Both the position numbers and the translations under genes were made by a program. This document shows positions 8,039-14,860 of a DNA stretch of 38,093 nucleotides, piece after piece. The stretch is from the NCBI RefSeq assembly GCF_001984055.1, contig NZ_LYVO01000074.1:1-38093 (forward strand), in the 5' to 3' direction. Numbering within the stretch: position 1 is the stretch's first letter; every line of letters starts with the position of its first letter. A model generated the notes under the pieces. That model saw nothing but the letters and a program-made list of their open reading frames with translations. It was not told the DNA's origin and ran no database searches. Source of the stretch: Variovorax sp. KK3 (GTDB lineage: Bacteria > Pseudomonadota > Gammaproteobacteria > Burkholderiales > Burkholderiaceae_C).

Positions 8039-8860
8039 ATGAGCCCTCCCCGCACGAGCACCGCCCCCGAGACGAATCCGGTCGACGCCGAACGCCGCAG
8101 CAAGTACGCGGTGCCGGCGGTCGAGAAGGCGCTCGACGTGCTGGAGCTGCTGTCGGCGCAGGCCGTGCCGATGACGCAGGCCCAGCTCGCCCGCGCGCTG
8201 GGCCGCGAGCCCGGCGAACTGTTCCGCATGCTCAGCGCACTGGAAGCGCGCGGCTACCTTCGGCGCGAGGACAACGGCGGCTACGTGCTCACGCTCAAGC
8301 TGTTCGAGCTGAGCCGCACGCATTCGCCCCATGAGCAACTGCTGCGCGCGGCCACCGCGCCGATGCGCGAGCTGGTCGACACCATCCGCGAGTCGTGTCA
8401 CCTGAGCGTGCTGCATCGCGACCAGTTGCTGGTGCTGACGCAGGTCGATGCGCCGACCTCGATCCGCCTCTCGGTGGAAGCCGGCTCGCTGCACTCCGCG
8501 GTCGACACGCTGTCGGGCCAGGTGCTGCTGGCCAATTCGCCCGAGGCCGAGCGCGACGACCTGCTGTCGCGCCGCGCCGAGTTCCTGCGCAAGAGCGCCG
8601 CCGACCGCAGCGCCTACCTCGCCATGCTCGGCAAGATGCGCGACGACGGCTGGGGCTATGCCGAGAACGCGCGCTTCGTCGGCGGACGCGACCTCAGCGT
8701 GCCCGTGGGCAGCGTCCGCAGCCACACCCGCGCGGTGCTCACCATCGCATCGCTGCGCGGCACGCATGCGCCGGACAACGACCTGTTCGACCTGCTGCCG
8801 CGGCTGCAGAAGTGCGCGGAGGACATCGCGCGCATCGCCGGAATCGCGGGCATGGCCTAG
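8039..8860 (+). CDS. IclR-family transcriptional regulator
   Basis: This 273-residue protein has an N-terminal winged helix-turn-helix from about residue 20 to 85: AVEKALDVLELLS, then MTQAQLARALGREPGELFRMLSALEARGYLRR. A C-terminal GAF-like IclR effector domain follows, in which CHLSVLHRDQLLVLTQVD and the GYAENARFVGGRDLSVPVG stretch are typical. IclR proteins bind as dimers or tetramers to short palindromes and respond to aromatic or short organic acids. As the third gene of the plus-strand arm it most likely controls the two CoA-transferase genes, the hydratase and the divergent TRAP operon through the repeats near 6220-6332. It converges with the ankyrin-repeat gene that ends at 8868. Confidence 0.9.
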   Translation: MSPPRTSTAPETNPVDAERRSKYAVPAVEKALDVLELLSAQAVPMTQAQLARALGREPGELFRMLSALEARGYLRREDNGGYVLTLKLFELSRTHSPHEQLLRAATAPMRELVDTIRESCHLSVLHRDQLLVLTQVDAPTSIRLSVEAGSLHSAVDTLSGQVLLANSPEAERDDLLSRRAEFLRKSAADRSAYLAMLGKMRDDGWGYAENARFVGGRDLSVPVGSVRSHTRAVLTIASLRGTHAPDNDLFDLLPRLQKCAEDIARIAGIAGMA

Positions 8861-8867
8861 TCGATCG

Positions 8868-9368
8868 TCAGGTCTTCGCGGCTGCCGTCGCCAGCAACGA
8901 CGCAAGCGACCAACGGCGTCGCGTGTGCGCGATGCCGATCAGCTCCTTCAGCTTCGCGCGGCCGACACCCCCCCGGGCCACGAGCATCTTCACCACCTCG
9001 GTGCGCCCATGCTTCACCGCTGCCGTCAACGGCGTCGTGCCGTCCTGGCGGGCCTTGTTCGCGTCGGCCTTGGCATGGACCAGGGCAGCAACCACCGTGA
9101 CGTAGCCGTTCCTGGCAGCCATCAGCAGCGGCGTCGACCCGTCGTATGCCGCAAGGTCGACCTCGGCTCCAGAGGCGATCAACAACTCGACGACGCCGAC
9201 GTGGCCGAATTCAGCCGCCATCAGCAGCGCCGTCGCACCGCGGTCGCAGGCCAGGTCGATCGAGGCCCCTGCCTCCAGGAGCACCTTCATGATTTTGCGG
9301 TAACCGTTCTTGGCAGCCTCCATGAGCGGCACCGTTCCGTCGAGCGTCGCCTGATCGCATTGCCGCAC
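8868..9368 (-). CDS. Ankyrin-repeat segment (C-terminal part of a frameshifted gene)
   Basis: This 166-codon frame encodes four consecutive ankyrin repeats of 33 residues. They begin at DGTVPLMEAAKNG, GATALLMAAEFGH, GSTPLLMAARNGY and GTTPLTAAVKHGR, and a basic tail follows. Ankyrin repeats mediate protein-protein contacts. No Shine-Dalgarno stands before the first possible start, a GTG at 9366-9368, and the first ATG falls inside repeat one. The preceding gene reads through this segment in another frame with no repeat content. The simplest reading is that the repeats are the C-terminal domain of the protein starting at 10299, separated from it by a one-base shift near 9340-9386. It could alternatively be a separate overlapping gene. 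Confidence 0.75.
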   Translation of the reverse strand: MRQCDQATLDGTVPLMEAAKNGYRKIMKVLLEAGASIDLACDRGATALLMAAEFGHVGVVELLIASGAEVDLAAYDGSTPLLMAARNGYVTVVAALVHAKADANKARQDGTTPLTAAVKHGRTEVVKMLVARGGVGRAKLKELIGIAHTRRRWSLASLLATAAAKT

Positions 9369-10299
9369 GCGTGAGGGCCGCGTTCAGGTGCACCGTGTTC
9401 TCTGCCTCGGTCAGCGTTCTCTGTGACACCGCATGGAGCGCTTCTCGAAGCCCCTCTACGTCGAGGGGCAGCCCTTCGGCTGTGACTGCCGTCATGCGAT
9501 CGATACGGTGGGTGACTTCGTCCGGCCCCATCTGGTCGGGCGCGCACTCCTCGAAGCGCAAGACCTTCCCTCCCATGGGCTCGCCCATCGCGTCTTCCGA
9601 CGCCACCACGAAGCTCAGACTCTGCGATGACTGGTAGAGCGCCTCGGCGTACTCGCCGATCGGGTCTGGCGTGACGCCGCGCGCGCGGTATTCGCTCAAA
9701 TTCCGCAGTTCTTCCAGGATGGACAACTGGTTGTCGGCCATGAAGCTCGTGCCCGTGCCGCCCTGAAACTTGCAGACCACCCCGGGCTGCATCACCGATT
9801 CATCGGCAGCGATGCGCTGATCGTCGATGCAGATCTCGCACGAATACACCGAGAAGCGGCGGAAGCCCAGGGCCACCAGCCGCGCCAGCAGTTCGGCTGT
9901 CGAAAAGTCTTCGTGCGGCTCCCCGAGTTCGAGCTGGTGCCCTGCCTCGCCGGCCGAACAGCCATGCGCCCAGATCAGCACGCGGGTTCGGGAGCGAGCC
10001 TCGGGCGGCACGGCGCATGCCTTCTGCACGACGTCGTCGATGGTGAACGGCTTGCAGCCTTCGCCCATCGCGTGCATGTGCAGCCCTCGGGTCGCAGCAT
10101 CGAAGCTGGTCGACGCGCGTCCGAATTCATCGTTGCTCGGGCCGATGACCAACAGCACGTGCAGGTCGAAGCCCCACGATCGCTCGGGCAGGCGCCTGTC
10201 CGCGATGGAAGCCGCGTCGAGTGCACGGGCGCGTGCGCGCAGATCGGGGACGGAGAAGCTTCGCACGCTGCGATGCGACGCGGACGCAAAAGGGTTCAT
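9211..10299 (-). CDS. Caspase-like (clan CD pattern) putative cysteine peptidase domain, N-terminal part of the ankyrin gene
   Basis: The ATG at 10299 is preceded by GGGGAGGAG, a strong Shine-Dalgarno. The first 312 residues look like a globular domain. A beta strand ends in HVLLVIG near residues 47-53. RTRVLIWAHG places His112 after a strand, and FRRFSVYSCE places Cys154 after the next strand. His-Gly followed by Ser-Cys after successive hydrophobic strands is the arrangement of caspase/C80/clostripain-type peptidases. That assignment is pattern-based and unverified. After about residue 312 the frame turns into an Arg/Gly-rich shadow of the ankyrin repeats, indicating a frameshift. Joined with 8868-9368 by a one-base shift, the intact product would have about 476 residues. 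No signal peptide or membrane segment is visible. Confidence 0.6.
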   Translation of the reverse strand: MNPFASASHRSVRSFSVPDLRARARALDAASIADRRLPERSWGFDLHVLLVIGPSNDEFGRASTSFDAATRGLHMHAMGEGCKPFTIDDVVQKACAVPPEARSRTRVLIWAHGCSAGEAGHQLELGEPHEDFSTAELLARLVALGFRRFSVYSCEICIDDQRIAADESVMQPGVVCKFQGGTGTSFMADNQLSILEELRNLSEYRARGVTPDPIGEYAEALYQSSQSLSFVVASEDAMGEPMGGKVLRFEECAPDQMGPDEVTHRIDRMTAVTAEGLPLDVEGLREALHAVSQRTLTEAENTVHLNAALTRAAMRSGDARRNGAAHGGCQERLPQNHEGAPGGRGLDRPGLRPRCDGAADGG

Positions 10300-10353
10300 G
10301 GCTCCTCCCCGCAACGCAGCGCCTGCCGGGGTCGTTGTTCTGGATGGGCGCGG

Positions 10354-10359
10354 ATCATA
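10354..10359 (-). promoter_or_regulatory. Candidate -10 element (TATGAT) upstream of the caspase-like/ankyrin gene
   Basis: On the minus strand TATGAT lies 55 nt before the ATG at 10299, within GCCGCTATGATCCGC. A near-identical context, GCCGCTATGATGCGC, precedes tctD at 23498-23503. No good -35 is present at the usual spacing, so only a -10 is claimed. It suggests the gene is transcribed separately from the nine-gene operon upstream. Confidence 0.3.
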
Positions 10360-10389
10360 GCGGCGCTGGGCGCCCCTGGCCGCGACGCC

Positions 10390-10848
10390 TCAGCGCAACG
10401 GCAGGTACATCGTCGCCTCCACCTCCACGAGCACGTCGTCCCCCGGCAGGAAGCGAGAGACCTCCACCACCGTGCTGACCGGCGGCTCGCCCGGGTAGAA
10501 CAGGCCGCGCACGCGGTTGTAGAGCGCGTAGTCGGGCAGGCGACGGAAGTACTGGACCAGCTTGACCACGTCGCCCATGGTGCCGCCGTGCTCGACGGCG
10601 ATCTGGCGGATGCGCTCCAGCACGAACCAGCTCTGCGCCACGACAGGCGCCTCGAACACGTCGACCGACATCTGGCCGGTGGCGTAGCCCAGGCCGCCCA
10701 GCGCATCGCGGGCAGCGTCGGGAATCTGGTCGTAGCCCATCACGGCGCGGCGCGTGGCCGGGTCGACGGCGACCACGCCGCTCATGAAAATGAAATCGCC
10801 CACGCGCTTGGCGGCCGCGTAGTTGGCCATCGGTTTGCCCATGCTCAT
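10390..10848 (-). CDS. RidA (YjgF/YER057c/UK114) family protein
   Basis: This 152-residue protein has the RidA fold signature: FIFMSGVVAVDP near residues 19-30, GGLGYATGQM near 51-60 and a C-terminal VEVEATMYLP strand. RidA proteins form trimers and hydrolyse reactive enamines/imines; RutC, used in pyrimidine breakdown, is a member. The arginine that holds the substrate carboxylate in canonical RidA (in the P-A-R-S motif) is replaced by serine here, in PPVST at residues 122-126. Classical imine deaminase activity is therefore doubtful and a specialised subfamily role is more likely. The start ATG at 10848 has GGAG 8 nt upstream. It is the last gene of the operon, 36 nt after the amidohydrolase. 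Confidence 0.88.
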   Translation of the reverse strand: MSMGKPMANYAAAKRVGDFIFMSGVVAVDPATRRAVMGYDQIPDAARDALGGLGYATGQMSVDVFEAPVVAQSWFVLERIRQIAVEHGGTMGDVVKLVQYFRRLPDYALYNRVRGLFYPGEPPVSTVVEVSRFLPGDDVLVEVEATMYLPLR

Positions 10849-10884
10849 TCGTTCGTCTCCAGTTCGTTGTCCAGGGTTCGTTGT

Positions 10885-12078
10885 CTACGGTTGGCTCTTC
10901 TCGAGTTCGCTGCCCGCGCGGATGACGGTGCGGCGTCGGCCGCGCGGGTCGAGCAGTTCGTATTCGTCGCGCGCGGCCAGCAGCACCAGGTCGGCCGGGC
11001 AGCCGGGCGCGATGCGGCCATCCCAGGCCAGGCCCAGGGCACGCGCGGGGCTGAGGGTGATGGCGTCCAGCCAGTCGGTCGCCGGGGCCAGGTGCGCCAT
11101 CTGCACGCCGAGGCCGAAGGTCTCGACCAGGTCGTAGCCGCCATATGGGTAGAACGCGTCTTGCACGTTGTCGGTGGCCAGGCTGGCGCGCAGGCCGAGC
11201 TCCGCCGCCTCCCGCAGCCGGGTGATGCCGCGCTCGACCGGCGTGCGATTCCACGCGCCCTGCAGGTAGAGGTTGGTGGTGGGCAGCGCCACCAGGTGCA
11301 GGCCGGCCTCCACGCAGAAGCCCAGGGTCTCGCGCGCAAAGGCGTCGTCCTGCGCGGCCAGCGAGCAGGCATGGCCGCAGACCACCCTGCCCTGCAGGCC
11401 GCGCGCGATGGTCAGTTGCGCGATGCTGCGCAACCCGGTGGCATCGGCATCGAGGCCTTCGTCCACGTGGAAGTCGAGCGACAGCCCGTGCGTCTGCGCC
11501 AGGTCGAACACACGGCCCAGCTTGTGGACGATGCCGTCGTTGCGGTAGACGAAGGCGCCAAGCACGCCGCCGGCGCGCTGCACGGCCTGCGCGATGCGTT
11601 CCCCGGCAGCGGCATCGGCGAATACGTCGAGCGGGACCAGGGCGACGAACTGCATGGCGACGCGGTCTTGCCAGCGGGCGCGCAGATCCTCGAAGACGGC
11701 GAGCGACGCCGGTGCGTCGGCGCCGGGCCAGTCCAGGTGCGTGCGAAGCGCCCGCGTGCCGGCCTGCCAGGCTTCGTCGAGCGCGCGCTCCATGCCGGCG
11801 TGCAGCGCCTCGGGCGTGGCCGCGGCCTGGTGCGCCGCCATGCGCTCGATGGCCGCGAACAGGCTGCCTTCGGCCGCGCCGACGTCTCGTACGGTGTAGT
11901 TCTTGTCGATGTGCACATGCGCATCGACCAGCGCGCTCAACAGGGTGCCGCGGGCTGGCTCGCGGGTGGGTTCGATGGCGGCGACCTGGGCGCCCTCGAT
12001 GCGCAGGTCGAACACCTCGGCATCGCCTGCGGAGAAAGCGCGAAGGCGTGGCGGGATGCGAAGGGCTTCGAGGATCAT
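10885..12078 (-). CDS. Cytosine-deaminase-like metal-dependent amidohydrolase
   Basis: This 397-residue amidohydrolase-superfamily protein has all the metal and catalytic positions of CodA-type deaminases in the right order. They are His54 and His56 in DAHVHIDK, His204 and Glu207 in FHVDEGLD, His236 in CGHACSL and Asp303 in ATDNVQD. Such enzymes hydrolytically deaminate, or open, cyclic amidines and amides such as cytosine, isocytosine or related rings in the cytosol. The start ATG overlaps the stop of the RutR-like regulator gene (ATGA at 12075-12078). A RidA-family gene follows. The expected substrate is a nitrogen heterocycle or a product of the oxidoreductases encoded upstream. The precise substrate cannot be read from the sequence. 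Confidence 0.88.
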   Translation of the reverse strand: MILEALRIPPRLRAFSAGDAEVFDLRIEGAQVAAIEPTREPARGTLLSALVDAHVHIDKNYTVRDVGAAEGSLFAAIERMAAHQAAATPEALHAGMERALDEAWQAGTRALRTHLDWPGADAPASLAVFEDLRARWQDRVAMQFVALVPLDVFADAAAGERIAQAVQRAGGVLGAFVYRNDGIVHKLGRVFDLAQTHGLSLDFHVDEGLDADATGLRSIAQLTIARGLQGRVVCGHACSLAAQDDAFARETLGFCVEAGLHLVALPTTNLYLQGAWNRTPVERGITRLREAAELGLRASLATDNVQDAFYPYGGYDLVETFGLGVQMAHLAPATDWLDAITLSPARALGLAWDGRIAPGCPADLVLLAARDEYELLDPRGRRRTVIRAGSELEKSQP

Positions 12079-12785
12079 GGGCGCACCCCGGCCGCTTTCA
12101 GCAGGAACTCGGTGACCTGCTCGGTGAGATAGCGCCGGTCTTTCTCGTCGCTGTGGGGCACGTCGCGGAAGTAGGCCACCTGGGCCGCATGGTCGGCGTA
12201 GAACTGGGTCACGGCCCAGAGGTTGAAGAGAAAGAGCATCGGGTCCACCGGGTCCATCAGCCCGCGGTGGATCCAGTTCTGGATGACGGCGGCGGCCTGG
12301 TCGGTGCGCTGCTTGCTCGTGCCCATCATCTCTTTGATGACCGGCGCGCCGCGCATCATCTCGGCCGCGAAGATGCGCGAGCGCAGCGGATGCTCGAACG
12401 AGAACGCCATCTTGCGATGGATCAGATCGGTGAGCACCTTGCGCGGGCCGAAGGCCTCGTCGCTGAAGCCGAACACGCCGATCCAGTCGTTGATGATGTC
12501 CTGCAGCACCTGGCGGTAGAGCGCTTCCTTGCTGTCGATGTAGTAGTGCAGCTGCGCCTTCGACAGCCCTGCCTTGTCGGCGATGGCCTGCGTCGACGCG
12601 CCCGCCAGGCCGTCGGCGGCGAAGACCTCGACCGCGGACTGGTAGATCACGCCGAGCACCTGCGTGTACTTGCGCGAGCGGCCGCGCGTGGCGGGTGCGT
12701 CGGGTGCGTCCGGTGCATCAGGCTCGGCGCCCGTCGACAGGGCGGCAGGATCAGGGGTGCTGTTTCGTCTGGTCATCGACGGCAT
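12075..12785 (-). CDS. TetR-family regulator, RutR-like
   Basis: This protein has 236 residues from the ATG at 12785, or 233 from an ATG three codons later. After a disordered N-terminus with a DAP tripeptide repeat there is a TetR helix-turn-helix: STQAIADKAGLSKAQLHYYI, near residues 62-81. The C-terminal ligand domain matches the RutR/YcdC type in phrases such as YRQVLQDIINDWIG, RIFAAEMMRGAP and LWAVTQFYADHAAQV. E. coli RutR responds to uracil and controls pyrimidine catabolism. This gene lies inside the nine-gene operon, overlapping the amidohydrolase start, so autoregulation with the pathway is likely. The palindromes at 18799-18882 are candidate operators. The effector is inferred to be a pyrimidine-like compound. 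Confidence 0.88.
   Translation of the reverse strand: MPSMTRRNSTPDPAALSTGAEPDAPDAPDAPATRGRSRKYTQVLGVIYQSAVEVFAADGLAGASTQAIADKAGLSKAQLHYYIDSKEALYRQVLQDIINDWIGVFGFSDEAFGPRKVLTDLIHRKMAFSFEHPLRSRIFAAEMMRGAPVIKEMMGTSKQRTDQAAAVIQNWIHRGLMDPVDPMLFLFNLWAVTQFYADHAAQVAYFRDVPHSDEKDRRYLTEQVTEFLLKAAGVRP
12694..12720. repeat. Three tandem 9-bp units inside the TetR gene
   Basis: GGTGCGTCG, GGTGCGTCC and GGTGCATCA run back to back on the plus strand. In the minus-strand coding frame they give Asp-Ala-Pro three times in the disordered N-terminal tail of the RutR-like regulator. Because the unit is a multiple of three, copy-number change would not break the frame, so strain variation in tail length is possible. 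Confidence 0.7.
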
Positions 12786-12829
12786 GGTGCCAGAGCGATG
12801 GCGCGTGCCCGACGCGTGCTTGTGGGGCC

Positions 12830-13801
12830 TCACAGGTCGAGCACCAGTTCGTCGCCCTTGGCTCGGGAGCAGCACAGCGCGACCTTCGCGTGTCGCTCGC
12901 TGCCGGTCAGGCAGAAGTCGCGATGCTCGGCGCCGGCACCGTCCGCGCCCACCACGCAGGTGCCGCACAGGCCCTGCTCGCAGGACACGGGAATGTCGAT
13001 ACCGAAAGCGTGCAGCGCATCCACCGCCGTCTGGTCGGCCGCCACCGGCACGTGGATGCCGCGCCGTGCGAGCCGCAGCGTGAAAGGCCGGCCGCCGGCC
13101 ACGGCGGCGCCGTCGGGTGCAGCGAAGTACTCGGCATGCAGTGCCTCCTCGGGCCAGTGCGAAGCGGCCTCGCGCACGGCCGCCATGAAGCCGCCGGGGC
13201 CGCAGACGTAGAGGTGCGTGCCGGGACGGCGTTCGGCCAGCAGTTGCCGCAGGTCGATCCTGCGCCCGCCCTCTCCTGCTTCGCCGGTGTCGAAGTGCAG
13301 CCGGACGTGCGGTGCCAGCAGGGGCGAACGCAGGGCCTCGGCGAAGGCCAGGTGCTCCTCGCCGCGCACGAACAGGCAAAGCTCGAAGTCGGCGCCCTCG
13401 CGCGCCAGCGCCTGCGCCATCGCCAGCAGCGGGGTCATGCCGATGCCGCCTGCCAGCAGCAGATGGCGGCGAGCCTCGGGGCGAATCGGGAAGGTGTTGC
13501 GCGGGGCGCTGATCGCGATGAGGTCGCCTTCGCGCAGCCGGGCATGCATCGACGCCGAGCCGCCGCGGCTCACGGCCTCGCGCTTGACGCCGATCAGGTA
13601 GGCCGACGCCGACGCCTCGCCGTGCGCGCGCGCCAGCGAATACTGGCGCGAAAAGCCGCCTGGCATGTGCACGTCGATGTGGGCGCCAGCCTGGTACGAG
13701 GGCAGTTCGCGGCCGGCCGGATGGGCCAGCTCGAAGGACAGGATCTCCGGCGTCTGGCGCGCGATGCGCGCCACCCGCACGGTGAGGGTGCGTTCGGTCA
13801 T
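12830..13801 (-). CDS. Phthalate-dioxygenase-reductase-type flavin/2Fe-2S oxidoreductase (VanB-like)
   Basis: This 323-residue electron-transfer protein has the PDR layout. A flavin-binding barrel carries RQYSLA at residues 52-57. A pyridine-nucleotide domain has LLLAGGIGMTPLL near 114-126 and YVCGPGGFM near 198-206. The C-terminal plant-type ferredoxin domain has Cys274, Cys279 and Cys282 (CEQGLCGTC), with the fourth ligand at Cys310 or Cys311. Such reductases pass electrons from NAD(P)H to a Rieske oxygenase. No oxygenase gene is present in this window, so its partner is either elsewhere or not a Rieske enzyme. The gene follows the binding-protein gene after 4 nt in the operon. Start ATG is at 13801. 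Confidence 0.9.
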   Translation of the reverse strand: MTERTLTVRVARIARQTPEILSFELAHPAGRELPSYQAGAHIDVHMPGGFSRQYSLARAHGEASASAYLIGVKREAVSRGGSASMHARLREGDLIAISAPRNTFPIRPEARRHLLLAGGIGMTPLLAMAQALAREGADFELCLFVRGEEHLAFAEALRSPLLAPHVRLHFDTGEAGEGGRRIDLRQLLAERRPGTHLYVCGPGGFMAAVREAASHWPEEALHAEYFAAPDGAAVAGGRPFTLRLARRGIHVPVAADQTAVDALHAFGIDIPVSCEQGLCGTCVVGADGAGAEHRDFCLTGSERHAKVALCCSRAKGDELVLDL

Positions 13802-13805
13802 GGCG

Positions 13806-14825
13806 CTACTTCGCGGCCGCCTTGCGCAGCTCCAGCCCCGTGCCCTTGTTGACGAACTGCGTGGTGTAGGCGTCGGCGTAGTTGAAGTCGCTGTCCTTGT
13901 ACAGGCCGGCGGCGACGGCCTTGCCATGGAAGTCCTTCATGCGCGCATCGCTGATCGCGCCGATGCCCTGCGTGGCCGCGTCGCCCACGTCGATGTGCTC
14001 GCGCAGGATCGGCAGCGACTTCTCGATGTACTCCTCGCTGATGTCCGGGTTGATCTTGCGGATCAGCGCATCGGCCGCCTTGCGGTCGCCGTAGAGGTAG
14101 TTGTAGTAGCCGATGTTGGAGGCCTCCACGAAGCGGCGCACCAGGTCGGGCTTGGTCTTCACCAGGTCTTGCCGCGTCTCGATCACCATGCCGTAGGTCG
14201 ACCAGCCCGCGTCGGCCAGCGAGAGCACCACCGGCTTGAAGCCGGCCTGCTTCTCCACCGCCAGCGGCTCCGAGGTGGCATAGGCCTGCTGCACCGACTG
14301 CTTGTCGGCCAGGAACTGCGACAGGCTGTAGTTGTAGGGGCGAATCTGCTCGTCGCGCATGCCGTAGGCCTTCTTCATCCACTGCCAGTAGCTGATCTGG
14401 CCGTCCTTGGCCAGCAGCACGGTCTTGGCCTTGGTGAGGTCGGCGAACTTCTCGATGCCCTGCCCCGGGTGGGCGATGATGGCCTGCGGGTCTTTCTGGA
14501 AGTAGGCCGCGACGACCACCGTCGGCACCTTCTGCTTGATGTTGTCGAAGGCCATCAGCATGTTGCCGGTCATCAGGAAGTCGACCTTGCCGGCCGGCAG
14601 CATGGGCCGGTTGTTGACCTGCGGCCCGCCCTGCTGGATGTCGACGTCGAGGCCGAACTTCTTGTAGGTGCCGTCGGCCAGCGCCTGGTAGAAGCCGCCG
14701 TGCCCGGGCTGCGCGCGCCAGTTGGTGGCCAGCACCACCTTGTCTTGCGCGACGGCTGCGATCGCGCTGCAGGCGAGCATGGCGGCCAGCACGGGGCGGG
14801 CGATGGAAGAGGCTGAGGCTTGCAT
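13806..14825 (-). CDS. ABC transporter periplasmic binding protein, NMT1/THI5-like (NitT/TauT type)
   Basis: This 339-residue exported protein has a signal peptide of about 26 residues ending AAVAQ. The mature start is typical of the NMT1/THI5-like group, which includes pyrimidine-binding proteins: TNWRAQPGHGGFYQALADGT, then KFGLDVDIQQGGPQVN and GKVDFLMTGN. The ATG at 14825 follows AAGGACC, a good ribosome site. It should deliver substrate to the permease and ATPase at 16283-17945, from which it is separated by the FAD oxidoreductase gene in the same operon. The family and the neighbouring RutR-like and cytosine-deaminase-like proteins together suggest a pyrimidine-like ligand; this is inference. 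Confidence 0.9.
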   Translation of the reverse strand: MQASASSIARPVLAAMLACSAIAAVAQDKVVLATNWRAQPGHGGFYQALADGTYKKFGLDVDIQQGGPQVNNRPMLPAGKVDFLMTGNMLMAFDNIKQKVPTVVVAAYFQKDPQAIIAHPGQGIEKFADLTKAKTVLLAKDGQISYWQWMKKAYGMRDEQIRPYNYSLSQFLADKQSVQQAYATSEPLAVEKQAGFKPVVLSLADAGWSTYGMVIETRQDLVKTKPDLVRRFVEASNIGYYNYLYGDRKAADALIRKINPDISEEYIEKSLPILREHIDVGDAATQGIGAISDARMKDFHGKAVAAGLYKDSDFNYADAYTTQFVNKGTGLELRKAAAK

Positions 14826-14860
14826 GGTCGGTCCTTTCGTGGGGTGTCTCGGAGTGAAGG

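Noticed and set aside
9913..12132. A 739-codon plus-strand open frame spanning the caspase-like, RidA and amidohydrolase genes
   Set aside because: It is antisense to well-supported genes, is rich in Arg, His, Gln and Gly as expected for a GC-rich shadow frame, and has no motif or ribosome site.
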